A DNA stretch of 64,000 nucleotides from Roseinatronobacter sp. S2. Lineage in GTDB: Bacteria; Pseudomonadota; Alphaproteobacteria; Rhodobacterales; Rhodobacteraceae. Positions within the stretch are counted from its first letter, which is position 1, and every line of letters starts with the position of its first letter. Below the pieces are notes generated by a model, which worked only from the letters and a program-made list of their open reading frames with translations, had not been told where the DNA came from and made no database searches. The translations under genes and the position numbers were made by a program. Shown in pieces: positions 19,082 through 27,163 of the stretch. The stretch is from positions 2,910,001 through 2,974,000 of the forward strand of contig NZ_CP121113.1 of NCBI RefSeq assembly GCF_029581395.1, written 5' to 3'.

Positions 19082-20094
19082 TCTGCGGCCTCCTGTCGGG
19101 ATGGGGCGACATAGCCGGATGCGGGGTCATGCGCATGGCACGCCACCAGATGGCGCGCCGCGCGCTGCGTCAATGCGGGAACCTGCTGCGCGCAGACATC
19201 GGCGGCGACAGGGCAGCGCGTGTGAAAACGGCAGCCCGAAGGCGGGTCAATCGGGTTGGGCGGGTCGCCCGTCAGCGCGGGTTCCTGTGTCCGGTTGTCA
19301 GGGTCCATCGACGGCATGGACGACAACAGCGCACGCGAATAGGGGTGCAGCGGCGTGTCATAGAGCGATTCTGCCGTGCCGATTTCTGCCACCTGCCCCA
19401 GATACATCACCATCACCCGGTCGGAGACAAACCGCACCACATGCAGATCATGACTGATGAACACATAGGTCAGGCCAAATTCGGCCTTCAGGTCGGCAAG
19501 CAGGTTCAGAACCTGTGCTTCCACCGATTTGTCCAGCGCCGACACCGCTTCATCCAGAATAATGACCTTGGGGCGCAGCGCCAGCGCCCGCGCGATATTG
19601 ACGCGCTGGCGCTGGCCGCCCGACAATTCATGTGGATAGCGGCCCGCAAAGCGCGCAGGGTCCAGCCCGACACGGTCCAGCAGGTCATGTGTGCGCGACA
19701 GTGCTTCCTGTGCGGGGGTTCCGTGAACACGCGCGCCAAAGGCGATGTTGTCTTCGATCGTCAGGCGCGGGTTCAGCGATGAATAGCTGTCCTGAAACAC
19801 CATCTGCACCTGACGGCGATACGCCTTCAGCGGCAGCTCGGGGCTGCCCACCAGCTTGCCTTCGAAATACAGCGCGCCCTGATCGGGGTTGATCAGATGC
19901 ATCAACAGCCGCGCCGTGGTGGATTTGCCGCAACCCGACTCGCCCACGACGCCCAGCGTTTCACCGGCAAACACCTCCAGATCGACACCATCGACGGCAT
20001 GCACATTCTTGACGGTCCGGCCAAGGATGCCGCCCTTGATGGGGAAGTATTTGCGCAATCCGCGCACAGTCATAATGGCCCCTTGCGTGGTCAT
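19078..20094 (-). CDS. Peptide/nickel-type ABC transporter ATPase (DppF/OppF type)
   Basis: A 338-residue ATPase with Walker [13 protein letters not shown] near residue 52, signature [17 protein letters not shown] near 158 and Walker [13 protein letters not shown] near 180; the extension near 280 carries [10 protein letters not shown]. Works as a pair with the following ATPase to power import through the two permeases. Overlaps both neighbours by 4 bases. Confidence 0.92.
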   Translation of the reverse strand: MTTQGAIMTVRGLRKYFPIKGGILGRTVKNVHAVDGVDLEVFAGETLGVVGESGCGKSTTARLLMHLINPDQGALYFEGKLVGSPELPLKAYRRQVQMVFQDSYSSLNPRLTIEDNIAFGARVHGTPAQEALSRTHDLLDRVGLDPARFAGRYPHELSGGQRQRVNIARALALRPKVIILDEAVSALDKSVEAQVLNLLADLKAEFGLTYVFISHDLHVVRFVSDRVMVMYLGQVAEIGTAESLYDTPLHPYSRALLSSMPSMDPDNRTQEPALTGDPPNPIDPPSGCRFHTRCPVAADVCAQQVPALTQRAARHLVACHAHDPASGYVAPSRQEAAE

Positions 20095-20979
20095 TGGCGC
20101 ACCTCCATCGCGGACCGCAGCCCGTCAGACAACATGTTGAACGAAATCGACACCATGAAAATCATCGCACCGGGCAGCGCCGCGACCCATGGTTGCACAT
20201 AGATGGCCGTGCGCAGGGTGTTCAGCATCAGCCCCCATTCGGGGCTTGGCGGACGCACCCCAAGACCCAGAAATGACAGACCGGATGCAAGGATCATGCT
20301 GACCGCAATCAGCGATGTGGCATAGACAAAGATCGGCCCCAGAACATTGCCCAGCACATGGACCCGCACAATGGTCAGGGCATCTGCCCCCGATGCGCGC
20401 GCCGCTTCAATGAAATCCGAACTGCGCAGCCGGGTGGTGACCGATTCCGCCACCCGCGCAATCGGCGGGATGAACACCACCGTCAACGACAACAGCGCGT
20501 TGCCCAAACCCGCCCCCAATGCGCCCGACAATGCCACCGCCAGCAACACGGACGGAAACGCATAGAACACATCAATGGTGCGCATGATGATGGTGTTGGT
20601 CCAGCCCCCCGCATAGCCTGCGATGATACCAACGGCCGATCCGATGATGAACGCCAGCACCCACCGGCGTGACCCCCATCAGCAGCGACAGGCGCCCGCC
20701 CCAGATCAGCCGCGACAGCATATCGCGGCCCAACTCGTCCGTGCCCAGCAAATGCCCTTCAGTTCCGATGGGTTTCAGGCGGTTGGTCAAACGCCCGTCC
20801 AGCGGGTCCAGCGGGGCGACAAGCGGCGCAAAGATTGCTGCCAGAACCAACAGCAGCAGCACCGCAGCCGCCGCCATCGCGGTTTTGTCGCGCACCAGCC
20901 GCGCGCCCACATTCTGCCAGTAGCCTGCGCTGCGCACGGCATCCAGCGGCTGCAATTGCGTCAAGGAAATATCAGCCAT
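20091..20979 (-). pseudogene. ABC transporter permease (DppC/OppC type), frameshifted
   Basis: Two open frames together make one normal ~295-residue permease. The N-terminal part (from ATG 20977-20979) reads through LGTDELGRDMLSRLIWGGRLSLLMGVTPV and then shifts into nonsense. The C-terminal part continues in the next frame with LAFIIGSAVGIIAGYAGGW through the EAA-like loop to VRQ at 20091. The break is at 20663-20668: one extra G in a GGTGGG run turns the expected GTG-GTG-CTG (V-V-L) out of frame. Either a true recent inactivation or a homopolymer sequencing error; the rest shows no decay and neighbours keep tight overlaps. If real, the importer may be non-functional. Confidence 0.85.
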
Positions 20980-20987
20980 GTTGTGCG

Positions 20988-21938
20988 TTACCTTTTGATG
21001 CGGGGGTCAAGTGCGCTTTGCAGCACGTCCACGGCCAGATTCAGCACCACGAAGAACAGCGCCAGAACCAGAATTGTGCCCTGCAACAGCGGCAGGTCAC
21101 GCTGGAAAATGGCCGAGTTCAGCAACATCCCCGTTCCGGGCCAGCTGAACACGGTTTCAATCAGGATGGACCCGCCCAGCAGATAGCCAAGCTGCACCCC
21201 CATCACGGCCAGCGCCGTGGGGGCCGCGTTCTTGACGACATGCAAGAACACGCCAAATTCCGACAGCCCGCGCGCGCGCAGCCCGATGACAAATTCCTGC
21301 GCCAGAATTTCCGCCACCAGCGCACGCACTGTGCGCGCGATAATGCCCATGGGAATGACACTCATCGTCAGGGCGGGCAGCACCATGTAGCTGAGATGCA
21401 CCATGTCGAATTTCCACTGGCTGGACCCACCGGGGCCTGCGCCCGCAGCCGGCAACCAGCCCAACTGCGCCGAGAAGATGATCACCAGCACCATACCCAG
21501 CCAGTAATGCGGCACCGACACGCCGAACACGGCGGCCGCAGACGCGGCCTTGTCCAGTGGCGAGTTGCTGAAATAGCCTGCCACAAACCCGAAAAAACAC
21601 CCCAGCACGAAGCCAATGAATGTCGCCACCGCCGCCAGCATCAGTGTATTGGCAACAGCCCGCATGACTTCGGTGGTCACAGGGCGTCCGGTGGCGATGG
21701 ATGTGCCAAGATCGCCTTGCAGCGCGCGCCCCAGCCATAAGATGAACTGTTCGGGATAGCTGCGGTCAAACCCGTAAAGCACACGAAGGCGGTTTTGCAG
21801 GTCGACCGAGGCATCGGCAGGCAGGATCGAGATCAGCGGATCACCGGGGGAAATATGCACAAGCGCGAAACAAACCACTGCGACCCCCAACAAAACGGGC
21901 GCCGTATAGATTATGCGTCGCAAGGTGTAGCCAAACAT
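20988..21938 (-). CDS. ABC transporter permease (DppB/OppB type)
   Basis: A 316-residue permease with six membrane helices. It opens with the typical LRRIIYTAPVLLGVAVVCFALVH, has the FVIGLRARGLSEFGVFLHVVKNA EAA loop near residue 208 and ends with VDVLQSALDPRIKR. It lies 9 bp upstream of the second permease and 72 bp after the binding-protein gene. Confidence 0.93.
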   Translation of the reverse strand: MFGYTLRRIIYTAPVLLGVAVVCFALVHISPGDPLISILPADASVDLQNRLRVLYGFDRSYPEQFILWLGRALQGDLGTSIATGRPVTTEVMRAVANTLMLAAVATFIGFVLGCFFGFVAGYFSNSPLDKAASAAAVFGVSVPHYWLGMVLVIIFSAQLGWLPAAGAGPGGSSQWKFDMVHLSYMVLPALTMSVIPMGIIARTVRALVAEILAQEFVIGLRARGLSEFGVFLHVVKNAAPTALAVMGVQLGYLLGGSILIETVFSWPGTGMLLNSAIFQRDLPLLQGTILVLALFFVVLNLAVDVLQSALDPRIKR

Positions 21939-21974
21939 GGGCTGTCCTTTCGGATGGCAAGCTGGGGTCAGGGA

Positions 21975-22003
21975 ACAGGCCCCGGATCAGATCCGGGGCC
22001 TGT
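21975..22003 (-). other. Intercistronic hairpin between binding protein and permease genes
   Basis: A perfect palindrome with 14-bp arms around a single central base, in the 72-bp gap between the binding-protein gene and the first permease gene. In ABC operons such structures commonly let the binding protein be made in excess by partial termination or by protecting its mRNA from decay (inference here). No U-run follows. Confidence 0.6.
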
Positions 22004-22010
22004 GTGGTGC

Positions 22011-23639
22011 TTATTCGATATCCATCGGCGCAATGTCGATGAACCAGCTTCTGGGCTGGACAACCCCTGTCACACGCGTGGACATGGCGCGCGGCCCCGC
22101 GTCATGGGCCACCCAGACAAAGGGCGCTTCTTCCACCAGCCGTTTGTGCAGCCGCCCCAAAGCTTCGTCGCGGGCGTCATCTTCAAACGTGGTGCGCGCA
22201 TCGGCAATAAGCGCGTCGAATTCGTCATTGCCGAAATAGCCCCAGTTGTTGGACACAGGCGGGAATGTCCCTGTTGAACTGAAGCGCACCATTGCAAAGA
22301 ACGGGTCCATGGTGGCAAAGGTCACGTTGATGGCATGTGCGCCATTCGCGCTTTCATCGGTCGCCCCGCGCCGCCAGTTGGTGAACAGCGTGTTCCATTC
22401 GATGACATCCAGTTCGACATCGAAATAACAATCCCGCAGCGCCTGTTGCAGATATTCGTTCATGGGGATGGGTTGCATCTGCCCCGACCCCGAAGCTGAT
22501 GTCTGCACCTTCACGGTAAGCGGATTTTCTGCCGAAAAGCCTGCTTCCGTCATCAGGCGCTGCGCTTCATCCAGATCATAGCGGATGTCGAAATCAGGAT
22601 TGCCCCACCATGGGTGCGTCGGGTCAACAGTGCCCTTGGGAATGCCCATATAGCCGCCCAGCAGGATTTGCAGGTCTTCGCGGTCAAAACACAGGTTGGC
22701 GGCGTGGCGCACGCGTCTGTCCAGCCATGGCGACCCTTCTGCAAAGGACAGTTGCCATGGCCAGACATGGGGCTGCGGGTTGGCATAGATGGTGAAGCCA
22801 CGCGATTCAATCTGGGGAATGGCATCAGGCGCGGGCGCTTCGATCCAGTCCACCTGTCCCGACAACAACGCCGCCGTGCGCGCATTGGCTTCGGGCAGCG
22901 GCACCAGAACCACACCATCCAGTTTGGGCGTGCGATCGGGGTTCCAGTAGTCAGTATTGCCTGCCAGTTCCAGCCGTTCGCGCGGCACAAACCCTGTCAC
23001 GCGGAACGGGCCGGACCCGGACGGATCGGCCGCAAAAGCCGCCCATGCGGATTCCGCATCGCCGGTTTCATCGAATTTCGCCTGCCAATGGCTGGGCGAC
23101 GCCATGAACAGGTTGGTCAGGTTGATGGGCAGAAAGCTGTCGGGTTCCGATGTCGTCAACTCGACAGTGAATTCGTCGATCACTTGCGCCGAACGCAAGG
23201 TCGGCATGCGCGATGCGGTCACACCCACCTGACTTGCATCAAAATGGGGCGCGTCTTCGTCCAGCACTTTCTGGACATTCCACACCACTGCTTCGGCATT
23301 GAAGGGGCTGCCATCATGGAATGTGACATCATCGCGCAGGGTGAAGGTCCATTTGGTGGTGTCGTCCGGGTCCACCGCCCATTCTGTGGCCAATGATGGA
23401 ATAACCACCGAGGCTTCGTCTTCCTTGCTCAGATCCCAGGCTGTCAGACTGTCATAGATGGTCATGCCGGTGAAACGGTTCCCTTCGAACCCCTGATCAG
23501 GCTGGCCAAGGGTGCGCGGAATATCTGCTGCGGTCATACCAATGCGTAAAATTTTGTCCTGCGCATGTGCCACAACCGGAACGGACAGGACTGTGGTTGC
23601 AAGCAGGACAGCGGTAAGGGTGAATTTGGCGTGCGCCAT
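22011..23639 (-). CDS. ABC transporter substrate-binding protein, family 5 (peptide/nickel/opine type)
   Basis: A 542-residue periplasmic binding protein. ATG at 23637-23639 has AGGAG upstream and opens a signal peptide cleaved near residue 26 (VVAHA-QDK). The mature protein follows the SBP_bac_5 pattern: YDSLTAWDL, VDPDDTTKWTFTLRDDVTFHDGSPF near 80-110 and a long C-terminal lobe. The ligand cannot be told; neighbours suggest an amino-acid derivative or short peptide. First gene of the operon, behind a GntR-type palindrome at 23702. Confidence 0.93.
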   Translation of the reverse strand: MAHAKFTLTAVLLATTVLSVPVVAHAQDKILRIGMTAADIPRTLGQPDQGFEGNRFTGMTIYDSLTAWDLSKEDEASVVIPSLATEWAVDPDDTTKWTFTLRDDVTFHDGSPFNAEAVVWNVQKVLDEDAPHFDASQVGVTASRMPTLRSAQVIDEFTVELTTSEPDSFLPINLTNLFMASPSHWQAKFDETGDAESAWAAFAADPSGSGPFRVTGFVPRERLELAGNTDYWNPDRTPKLDGVVLVPLPEANARTAALLSGQVDWIEAPAPDAIPQIESRGFTIYANPQPHVWPWQLSFAEGSPWLDRRVRHAANLCFDREDLQILLGGYMGIPKGTVDPTHPWWGNPDFDIRYDLDEAQRLMTEAGFSAENPLTVKVQTSASGSGQMQPIPMNEYLQQALRDCYFDVELDVIEWNTLFTNWRRGATDESANGAHAINVTFATMDPFFAMVRFSSTGTFPPVSNNWGYFGNDEFDALIADARTTFEDDARDEALGRLHKRLVEEAPFVWVAHDAGPRAMSTRVTGVVQPRSWFIDIAPMDIE

Positions 23640-23690
23640 TATGTGATCTCCTGTTGGGCCGTTTTGTATGTCGAATGAATTGATGTCAGG

Positions 23691-23713
23691 TTGCCTACAA
23701 TATTGTCGACAAT
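23691..23713. promoter_or_regulatory. Putative GntR operator of the ABC transporter operon
   Basis: ATTGTCGACAAT at 23702-23713 is identical to the palindrome at 17173-17184, 6.5 kb away; a weaker TTGCCTACAA unit precedes it at 23691-23700. It sits 52-74 bp upstream of the binding-protein start. Confidence 0.7.
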
Positions 23714-23899
23714 TTAAAGACTGAGATCGTTCCCTATATTCAGTCAAGTTTTTTTGTACAGGGGCACCCACATACCGCGAAGTCTGACAACACGCATAAA
23801 ATTAGAACAACCCACCCGGACTTCGCCTGCAAAATGGGCACTGCAAAAACGCCAACTGTATCCGGCAAGCTGCGCGGCAGCGCGACACATCGAATCCGG

Positions 23900-23924
23900 G
23901 GAACCCTAAGGGAAGTTTCGCGTT
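23900..23924 (+). promoter_or_regulatory. EcfG-type promoter of csbD
   Basis: GGAAC (23900-23904), 16-bp spacer, CGTT (23921-23924): the established consensus for EcfG general stress sigma factors. Predicted start about 35 bp before the csbD ATG. Confidence 0.8.
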
Positions 23925-23965
23925 CTATTCGCATGACCCAATTGCAACACGCACAGGAGTTTGAA

Positions 23966-24163
23966 ATGAACTGGGATATTGTAGAAGGTAAATGGAAGCA
24001 GTTTACAGGGTCCGCCAAGGAAAACTGGGGCAAGCTGACCGATGATGATCTGAATCAGGCTGCGGGCAAGCGAGACCAGTTGGTCGGCAAGATTCAGGAA
24101 AAATACGGCGTCGCCAAAGATGAGGCCGAAAAGCAGGTCGATGCTTGGTCATCCAAGCTGTGA
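23966..24163 (+). CDS. CsbD family stress protein
   Basis: A 65-residue hydrophilic protein with the CsbD pattern MNWDIVEGKWKQFTGSAKE then LTDDDLNQAAGKRDQLVGKIQEKYG. CsbD proteins are widespread general-stress markers of unclear molecular role. ATG 23966 follows CAGGAG; the longer frame upstream covers the promoter. It is the left-most member of the stress island. Confidence 0.93.
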   Translation: MNWDIVEGKWKQFTGSAKENWGKLTDDDLNQAAGKRDQLVGKIQEKYGVAKDEAEKQVDAWSSKL

Positions 24164-24170
24164 TTGGCGC

Positions 24171-24192
24171 AATCCCGCGCTATCGCGGGATT
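24171..24192 (+). terminator. Hairpin after csbD
   Basis: A 9-bp stem AATCCCGCG/CGCGGGATT with a 4-base loop, 8 bp after the csbD stop. The following T-run is weak, so read-through into the next two genes is possible. Confidence 0.55.
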
Positions 24193-24279
24193 TGACTAGT
24201 CGAAGCCAAATCACACTTTTTTCAATGAAATTTAAACCGGCGACGCAGCAAACACGCACGCGCCGGCAGGAGGCTTGAA

Positions 24280-24681
24280 ATGTCCAGACAACCCGAAGCG
24301 AAGCTGAAACAGGAAAGCAAGGAAACCGCCGCGAATGTGAAAAGACACGCAGATGCGGCGGCAGATGAAATATCTGATCTGGCCGATCTGACCTATGAGG
24401 AGTTGAAAGAGCAACTCGCCCTTGTCAAATCCGACCTTGCAGAGTTGACCGAGGCCACCAAACAGGCCGGATACGCGAAAGCCCGACAGGCCAAGGCAAG
24501 GGCGCGCCGCACCGGCCGCCGCGCGGTCAGCATGGCCGAGGATGGCTATGACTATGCCACCGACCAGATTGATGAAGCGCTGGAAAGTGCTGAAACCTTC
24601 ACCAAAGAACGCCCTGCAATGGCGATGGGCATAGCTGCGGGCGCAGGGTTCCTGCTGGCACTGGCCCTGTCGCGCCGCTGA
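24280..24681 (+). CDS. DUF883 / ElaB-YqjD-like membrane-tail protein
   Basis: A 133-residue protein: a charged helical region (residues 1-110, Glu/Lys/Ala-rich, probable coiled coil) and a C-terminal hydrophobic anchor (MAMGIAAGAGFLLALALSRR). This is the layout of ElaB/YqjD/DUF883 proteins, of which YqjD can tether ribosomes to the membrane in stationary phase in E. coli. AGGAGG stands 5 bp before the ATG. It overlaps the next gene by one base (TGATG). Confidence 0.85.
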   Translation: MSRQPEAKLKQESKETAANVKRHADAAADEISDLADLTYEELKEQLALVKSDLAELTEATKQAGYAKARQAKARARRTGRRAVSMAEDGYDYATDQIDEALESAETFTKERPAMAMGIAAGAGFLLALALSRR

Positions 24682-25058
24682 TGTTGCAAACCGTTCACCA
24701 TATGAAACGCCAAGCCCAATGGCATGGCGGCAATGTCGCGCTGGCACTTGTTGCGGGCGCGATGTTTGCCGTGGGCATCGGGTTTATGGTGGCCGCCATC
24801 TGGATGATGCTTGCGCAACAGTTCTCGGCCTTGATTGCAACTTATGCAATCGGGTTGGTGTTTCTGGGGCTGTCAGGCATATTGCTGCTTGTAAAACGCC
24901 TGCGACGTGCGCCGCCAATCCCCAGCCTTGATGCACAGCTGCGGGCGAATGCGGCGCAGGGGCGGGCCTATCAGCCAAGGGGCGAATTTCCGGCCCTGCT
25001 TGAAGCGTTCCTGTTTGGCGTGAACACCTATGTTCAGGTGCGCAACCGCCGCCGCTAG
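24681..25058 (+). CDS. Phage holin superfamily / YqjE-like membrane protein
   Basis: A 125-residue protein with two membrane helices (about residues 19-42 and 50-71) and a basic C-terminal tail. In enterobacteria YqjD is followed by YqjE, annotated as a putative actinobacterial holin-X/holin III-like protein; size, topology and gene order here match that pair. Despite the family name there is no phage context. Translationally coupled to the DUF883 gene. Confidence 0.75.
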   Translation: MLQTVHHMKRQAQWHGGNVALALVAGAMFAVGIGFMVAAIWMMLAQQFSALIATYAIGLVFLGLSGILLLVKRLRRAPPIPSLDAQLRANAAQGRAYQPRGEFPALLEAFLFGVNTYVQVRNRRR

Positions 25059-25070
25059 GGCAATTTCAGG

Positions 25071-25158
25071 AAAAGTTGGCAGACTTTTTCGGTTCAAAAT
25101 TGCGACAAAACCGAAAGCTTAATGCGTTTCTGGCGATTCACCAAAAGCCGAAACGCTT
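25071..25158. repeat. 88-bp dispersed repeat, copy 1
   Basis: Matches 33343-33431 with 7 substitutions and one indel (about 91% identity). It contains two short hairpins: TTCGGTT/AACCGAA and GCGTTTC...GAAACGC. In the second copy one base pair of the latter becomes a G-T pair, so pairing is kept. It is non-coding in both copies (the indel shifts any frame). Located between the holin-like gene and the AI-2E family gene. Confidence 0.75.
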
Positions 25159-25183
25159 CAAGCAACCACACATACAGCCCGAC

Positions 25184-25224
25184 AAAAGCCGCCGCGCCAT
25201 TCACTGGCGCGGCGGCTTTATTTG
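25184..25224. terminator. Bidirectional terminator
   Basis: A 14-bp perfect stem (25185-25198 / 25206-25219) flanked by A's on the left and a T-rich ATTT on the right. It can end transcription of the holin-like gene (+) and of the AI-2E family gene (-). Confidence 0.8.
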
Positions 25225-25357
25225 TGCCGGACATATGGAAGTAACGGTGACCCCATCAATCATGAAGGACGAGAGCGGCAAGAATTGCGGCTCCCCCCCC
25301 GCGCGCGAGCCTACGCCGCCAGACGCTGGATAATCATGCACATGCCATAAAGGGGGT

Positions 25358-26521
25358 CTATTGCGGCGGGGCTGGCACGCGGGGCTGTGTGTCATCAGAC
25401 AGCAGGTTCGCAACCTTTGCTGCACCGGGGAACTGCTCCAGTATCACGCGCACCATCACCAGCAGGGGTACCGCGATAAGCATCCCCAGAAACGACCACA
25501 TCCATGCCCAGAATGCCACCGACAAAAACACCAGCACCCTGTTCATGCGCAAACGCCGCGCCAGCATATGCGGGGTTATCAACTGCCCTTCCAATGAGGT
25601 CAGCGTGAAATAGGCCAATGTCACCATCAGCACGCTTCGCAAATCATCAAACCACAGAATCGCAACCATGCTTGTCAGCACAACACCCGTCACAGCGCCC
25701 AGATAGGGAATGAAATTCAGCGTGAATGCCAGCACCGCAAACAGCAGCGGCACCGGCATTCCCAGCGCCCACATGGCCAAGCCCACACAAACCCCAAGCC
25801 CCGCATTAATAAAGGCAACGGTTCCAAGATACCCGCCAAGATCGTGTTCAATCTTGTGCAAGGTGTTGATTGCGATGCGCTTATCGGAAAACGCGCCAAA
25901 ACTCTGGACAATTTTCAGATAGATCAGCTCGCTTGAGGACAGCAGGAAAAACAGCAAGATCAACATGAACAGCACCTGCGCCACTTTTGCAGGGGCTTCT
26001 GCCAGATAGGTCAATGCACCGCTGGCCGTGGTCAGCAAGAAATCCGCACCGCCGCCATCATCCGCATCTTGCAGGGCTTCGGTCGCACGCAGATCGGGGA
26101 CAAAGCCCTGTTCGCTTTCGCCCAGCGTGTTCATCAGGTTTAGCATTGCGCCCTGTATGGCCGTCAAGCGCCGGGTGATATCACGGACAATATCGGGCAT
26201 ATTGTCGGCAAGCTGCATCACAGGGCCACTTAGCAGCACGAACACGGCGGCAATACCGGCCATCAGCCCCAGAACCAACCCTGCGGCAACCGGCGTGCCG
26301 GGCAAGCCAACCCCCAGCAGACGACGCTGCAAGGGCATGAACACGAAAAACAGCAATACCGCCGTGACAACCGGCAACAGAAAATCGCGCGCATAATGGA
26401 CCGCGCCCAGAACCAGAATAATGAAAATGCCCGTCAGCACCATAGATGCGCGCGGGCTGCCTTCCACCTTGGCAAGGGCCGGAACAGGGGCTTTGCCCGA
26501 CCGGCTGTGTGACAGGGGCAT
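25358..26521 (-). CDS. AI-2E family transporter (PerM/YdiK-like), first copy
   Basis: A 387-residue integral membrane protein with about eight helices in the AI-2E pattern: an N-terminal pair, a long extramembrane region (residues ~95-160), then LAFTLNFIPYLGAVTG near 267 and a final LRMNRVLVFLSVAFWAWMWSFLGMLIAVPLL. Members export autoinducer-2, act as Na+/H+ antiporters or are of unknown function. Start ATG 26519-26521 follows AAGAGGA. An exact EcfG-type promoter lies about 50 bp upstream, so stress-induced expression is predicted. Confidence 0.9.
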   Translation of the reverse strand: MPLSHSRSGKAPVPALAKVEGSPRASMVLTGIFIILVLGAVHYARDFLLPVVTAVLLFFVFMPLQRRLLGVGLPGTPVAAGLVLGLMAGIAAVFVLLSGPVMQLADNMPDIVRDITRRLTAIQGAMLNLMNTLGESEQGFVPDLRATEALQDADDGGGADFLLTTASGALTYLAEAPAKVAQVLFMLILLFFLLSSSELIYLKIVQSFGAFSDKRIAINTLHKIEHDLGGYLGTVAFINAGLGVCVGLAMWALGMPVPLLFAVLAFTLNFIPYLGAVTGVVLTSMVAILWFDDLRSVLMVTLAYFTLTSLEGQLITPHMLARRLRMNRVLVFLSVAFWAWMWSFLGMLIAVPLLVMVRVILEQFPGAAKVANLLSDDTQPRVPAPPQ

Positions 26522-26573
26522 AATGATCCTCTTGGGTTTTGGGAAGGCAGGGTAAATTCAGGGTCGCAGGGTA

Positions 26574-26598
26574 AACGCGGGCCACGGCGCGCGGTTCC
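26574..26598 (-). promoter_or_regulatory. EcfG-type promoter of the first AI-2E family gene
   Basis: On the minus strand GGAAC (26594-26598), 16-bp spacer, CGTT (26574-26577). The predicted start is about 46 bp before the ATG. It is back to back with the rightward site at 26648. Confidence 0.75.
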
Positions 26599-26647
26599 CG
26601 AAATATGCAGGAAGCGGCGGAAATCAGCGCACCCCCCACCCCGACAC

Positions 26648-26672
26648 GGAACCCAAGGACCGGACATGCGTT
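26648..26672 (+). promoter_or_regulatory. EcfG-type promoter of the 90-residue membrane protein
   Basis: GGAAC (26648-26652), 16-bp spacer, CGTT (26669-26672). It would give a leader of about 120 bases before the ATG at 26800. Confidence 0.75.
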
Positions 26673-26799
26673 GATTATATGACAGGTCGCCACGCATGCG
26701 CGCAACAACGGGCGTGGCGCACCAAACACCGGACGGCATGGGGGCGAAACGATTGCCCGACCATAGGCCGCACCGGCCCTGAAAAGGAAAGGAACAGAA

Positions 26800-27072
26800 A
26801 TGAGTGCTCCTGACACAAATCTGAAAAAGCAGACATGGCGCCACCGCGGGCCACTTGTCGGCATGGCGCTGGCAGTCATTCTGGCAGTCGCGTTTCTGGG
26901 GTGGCTGCTGGTCAGAATGCTGGTGGTCGAACCCGAACAGCCAACACAAGCACCGGCTGAGCAAACGGAAAGTGACACTGGCATTCCGGCCGAAGGCACT
27001 GTAACCGGCCCGGCGAACGAGCCTGAGGACGCGCCCCAGATTATTGATGAACCGACCGTGCCCGCTGATTGA
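26800..27072 (+). CDS. Small single-pass membrane protein, function unknown
   Basis: 90 residues: a basic N-terminus, one membrane helix (about residues 21-43) and an acidic, Pro/Glu/Thr-rich tail of ~45 residues that would lie in the periplasm. AAGGAAAGGAA precedes the ATG. It sits between the two AI-2E family genes and has its own EcfG-type promoter and terminator. No family recognised. Confidence 0.75.
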   Translation: MSAPDTNLKKQTWRHRGPLVGMALAVILAVAFLGWLLVRMLVVEPEQPTQAPAEQTESDTGIPAEGTVTGPANEPEDAPQIIDEPTVPAD

Positions 27073-27131
27073 TCCGTTTGCGCCCTGCCCGAAGGTTGCA
27101 CAACACACCCGCACCCTGCTGCCACCAGTTC

Positions 27132-27160
27132 AAGGCCCCTGTGATGACAGGGGCCTTTTT
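27132..27160 (+). terminator. Rho-independent terminator
   Basis: An 11-bp stem (27132-27142 / 27147-27157) with a 4-base loop followed by TTT-G-T. It ends the 90-residue gene and lies just past the stop of the second AI-2E family gene. Confidence 0.85.
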
Positions 27161-27163
27161 GTA

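Noticed and set aside
24681..25058. A holin-like gene as evidence for a prophage
   Set aside because: No other phage gene is present; the DUF883 plus holin-like pair matches the bacterial YqjD/YqjE arrangement.
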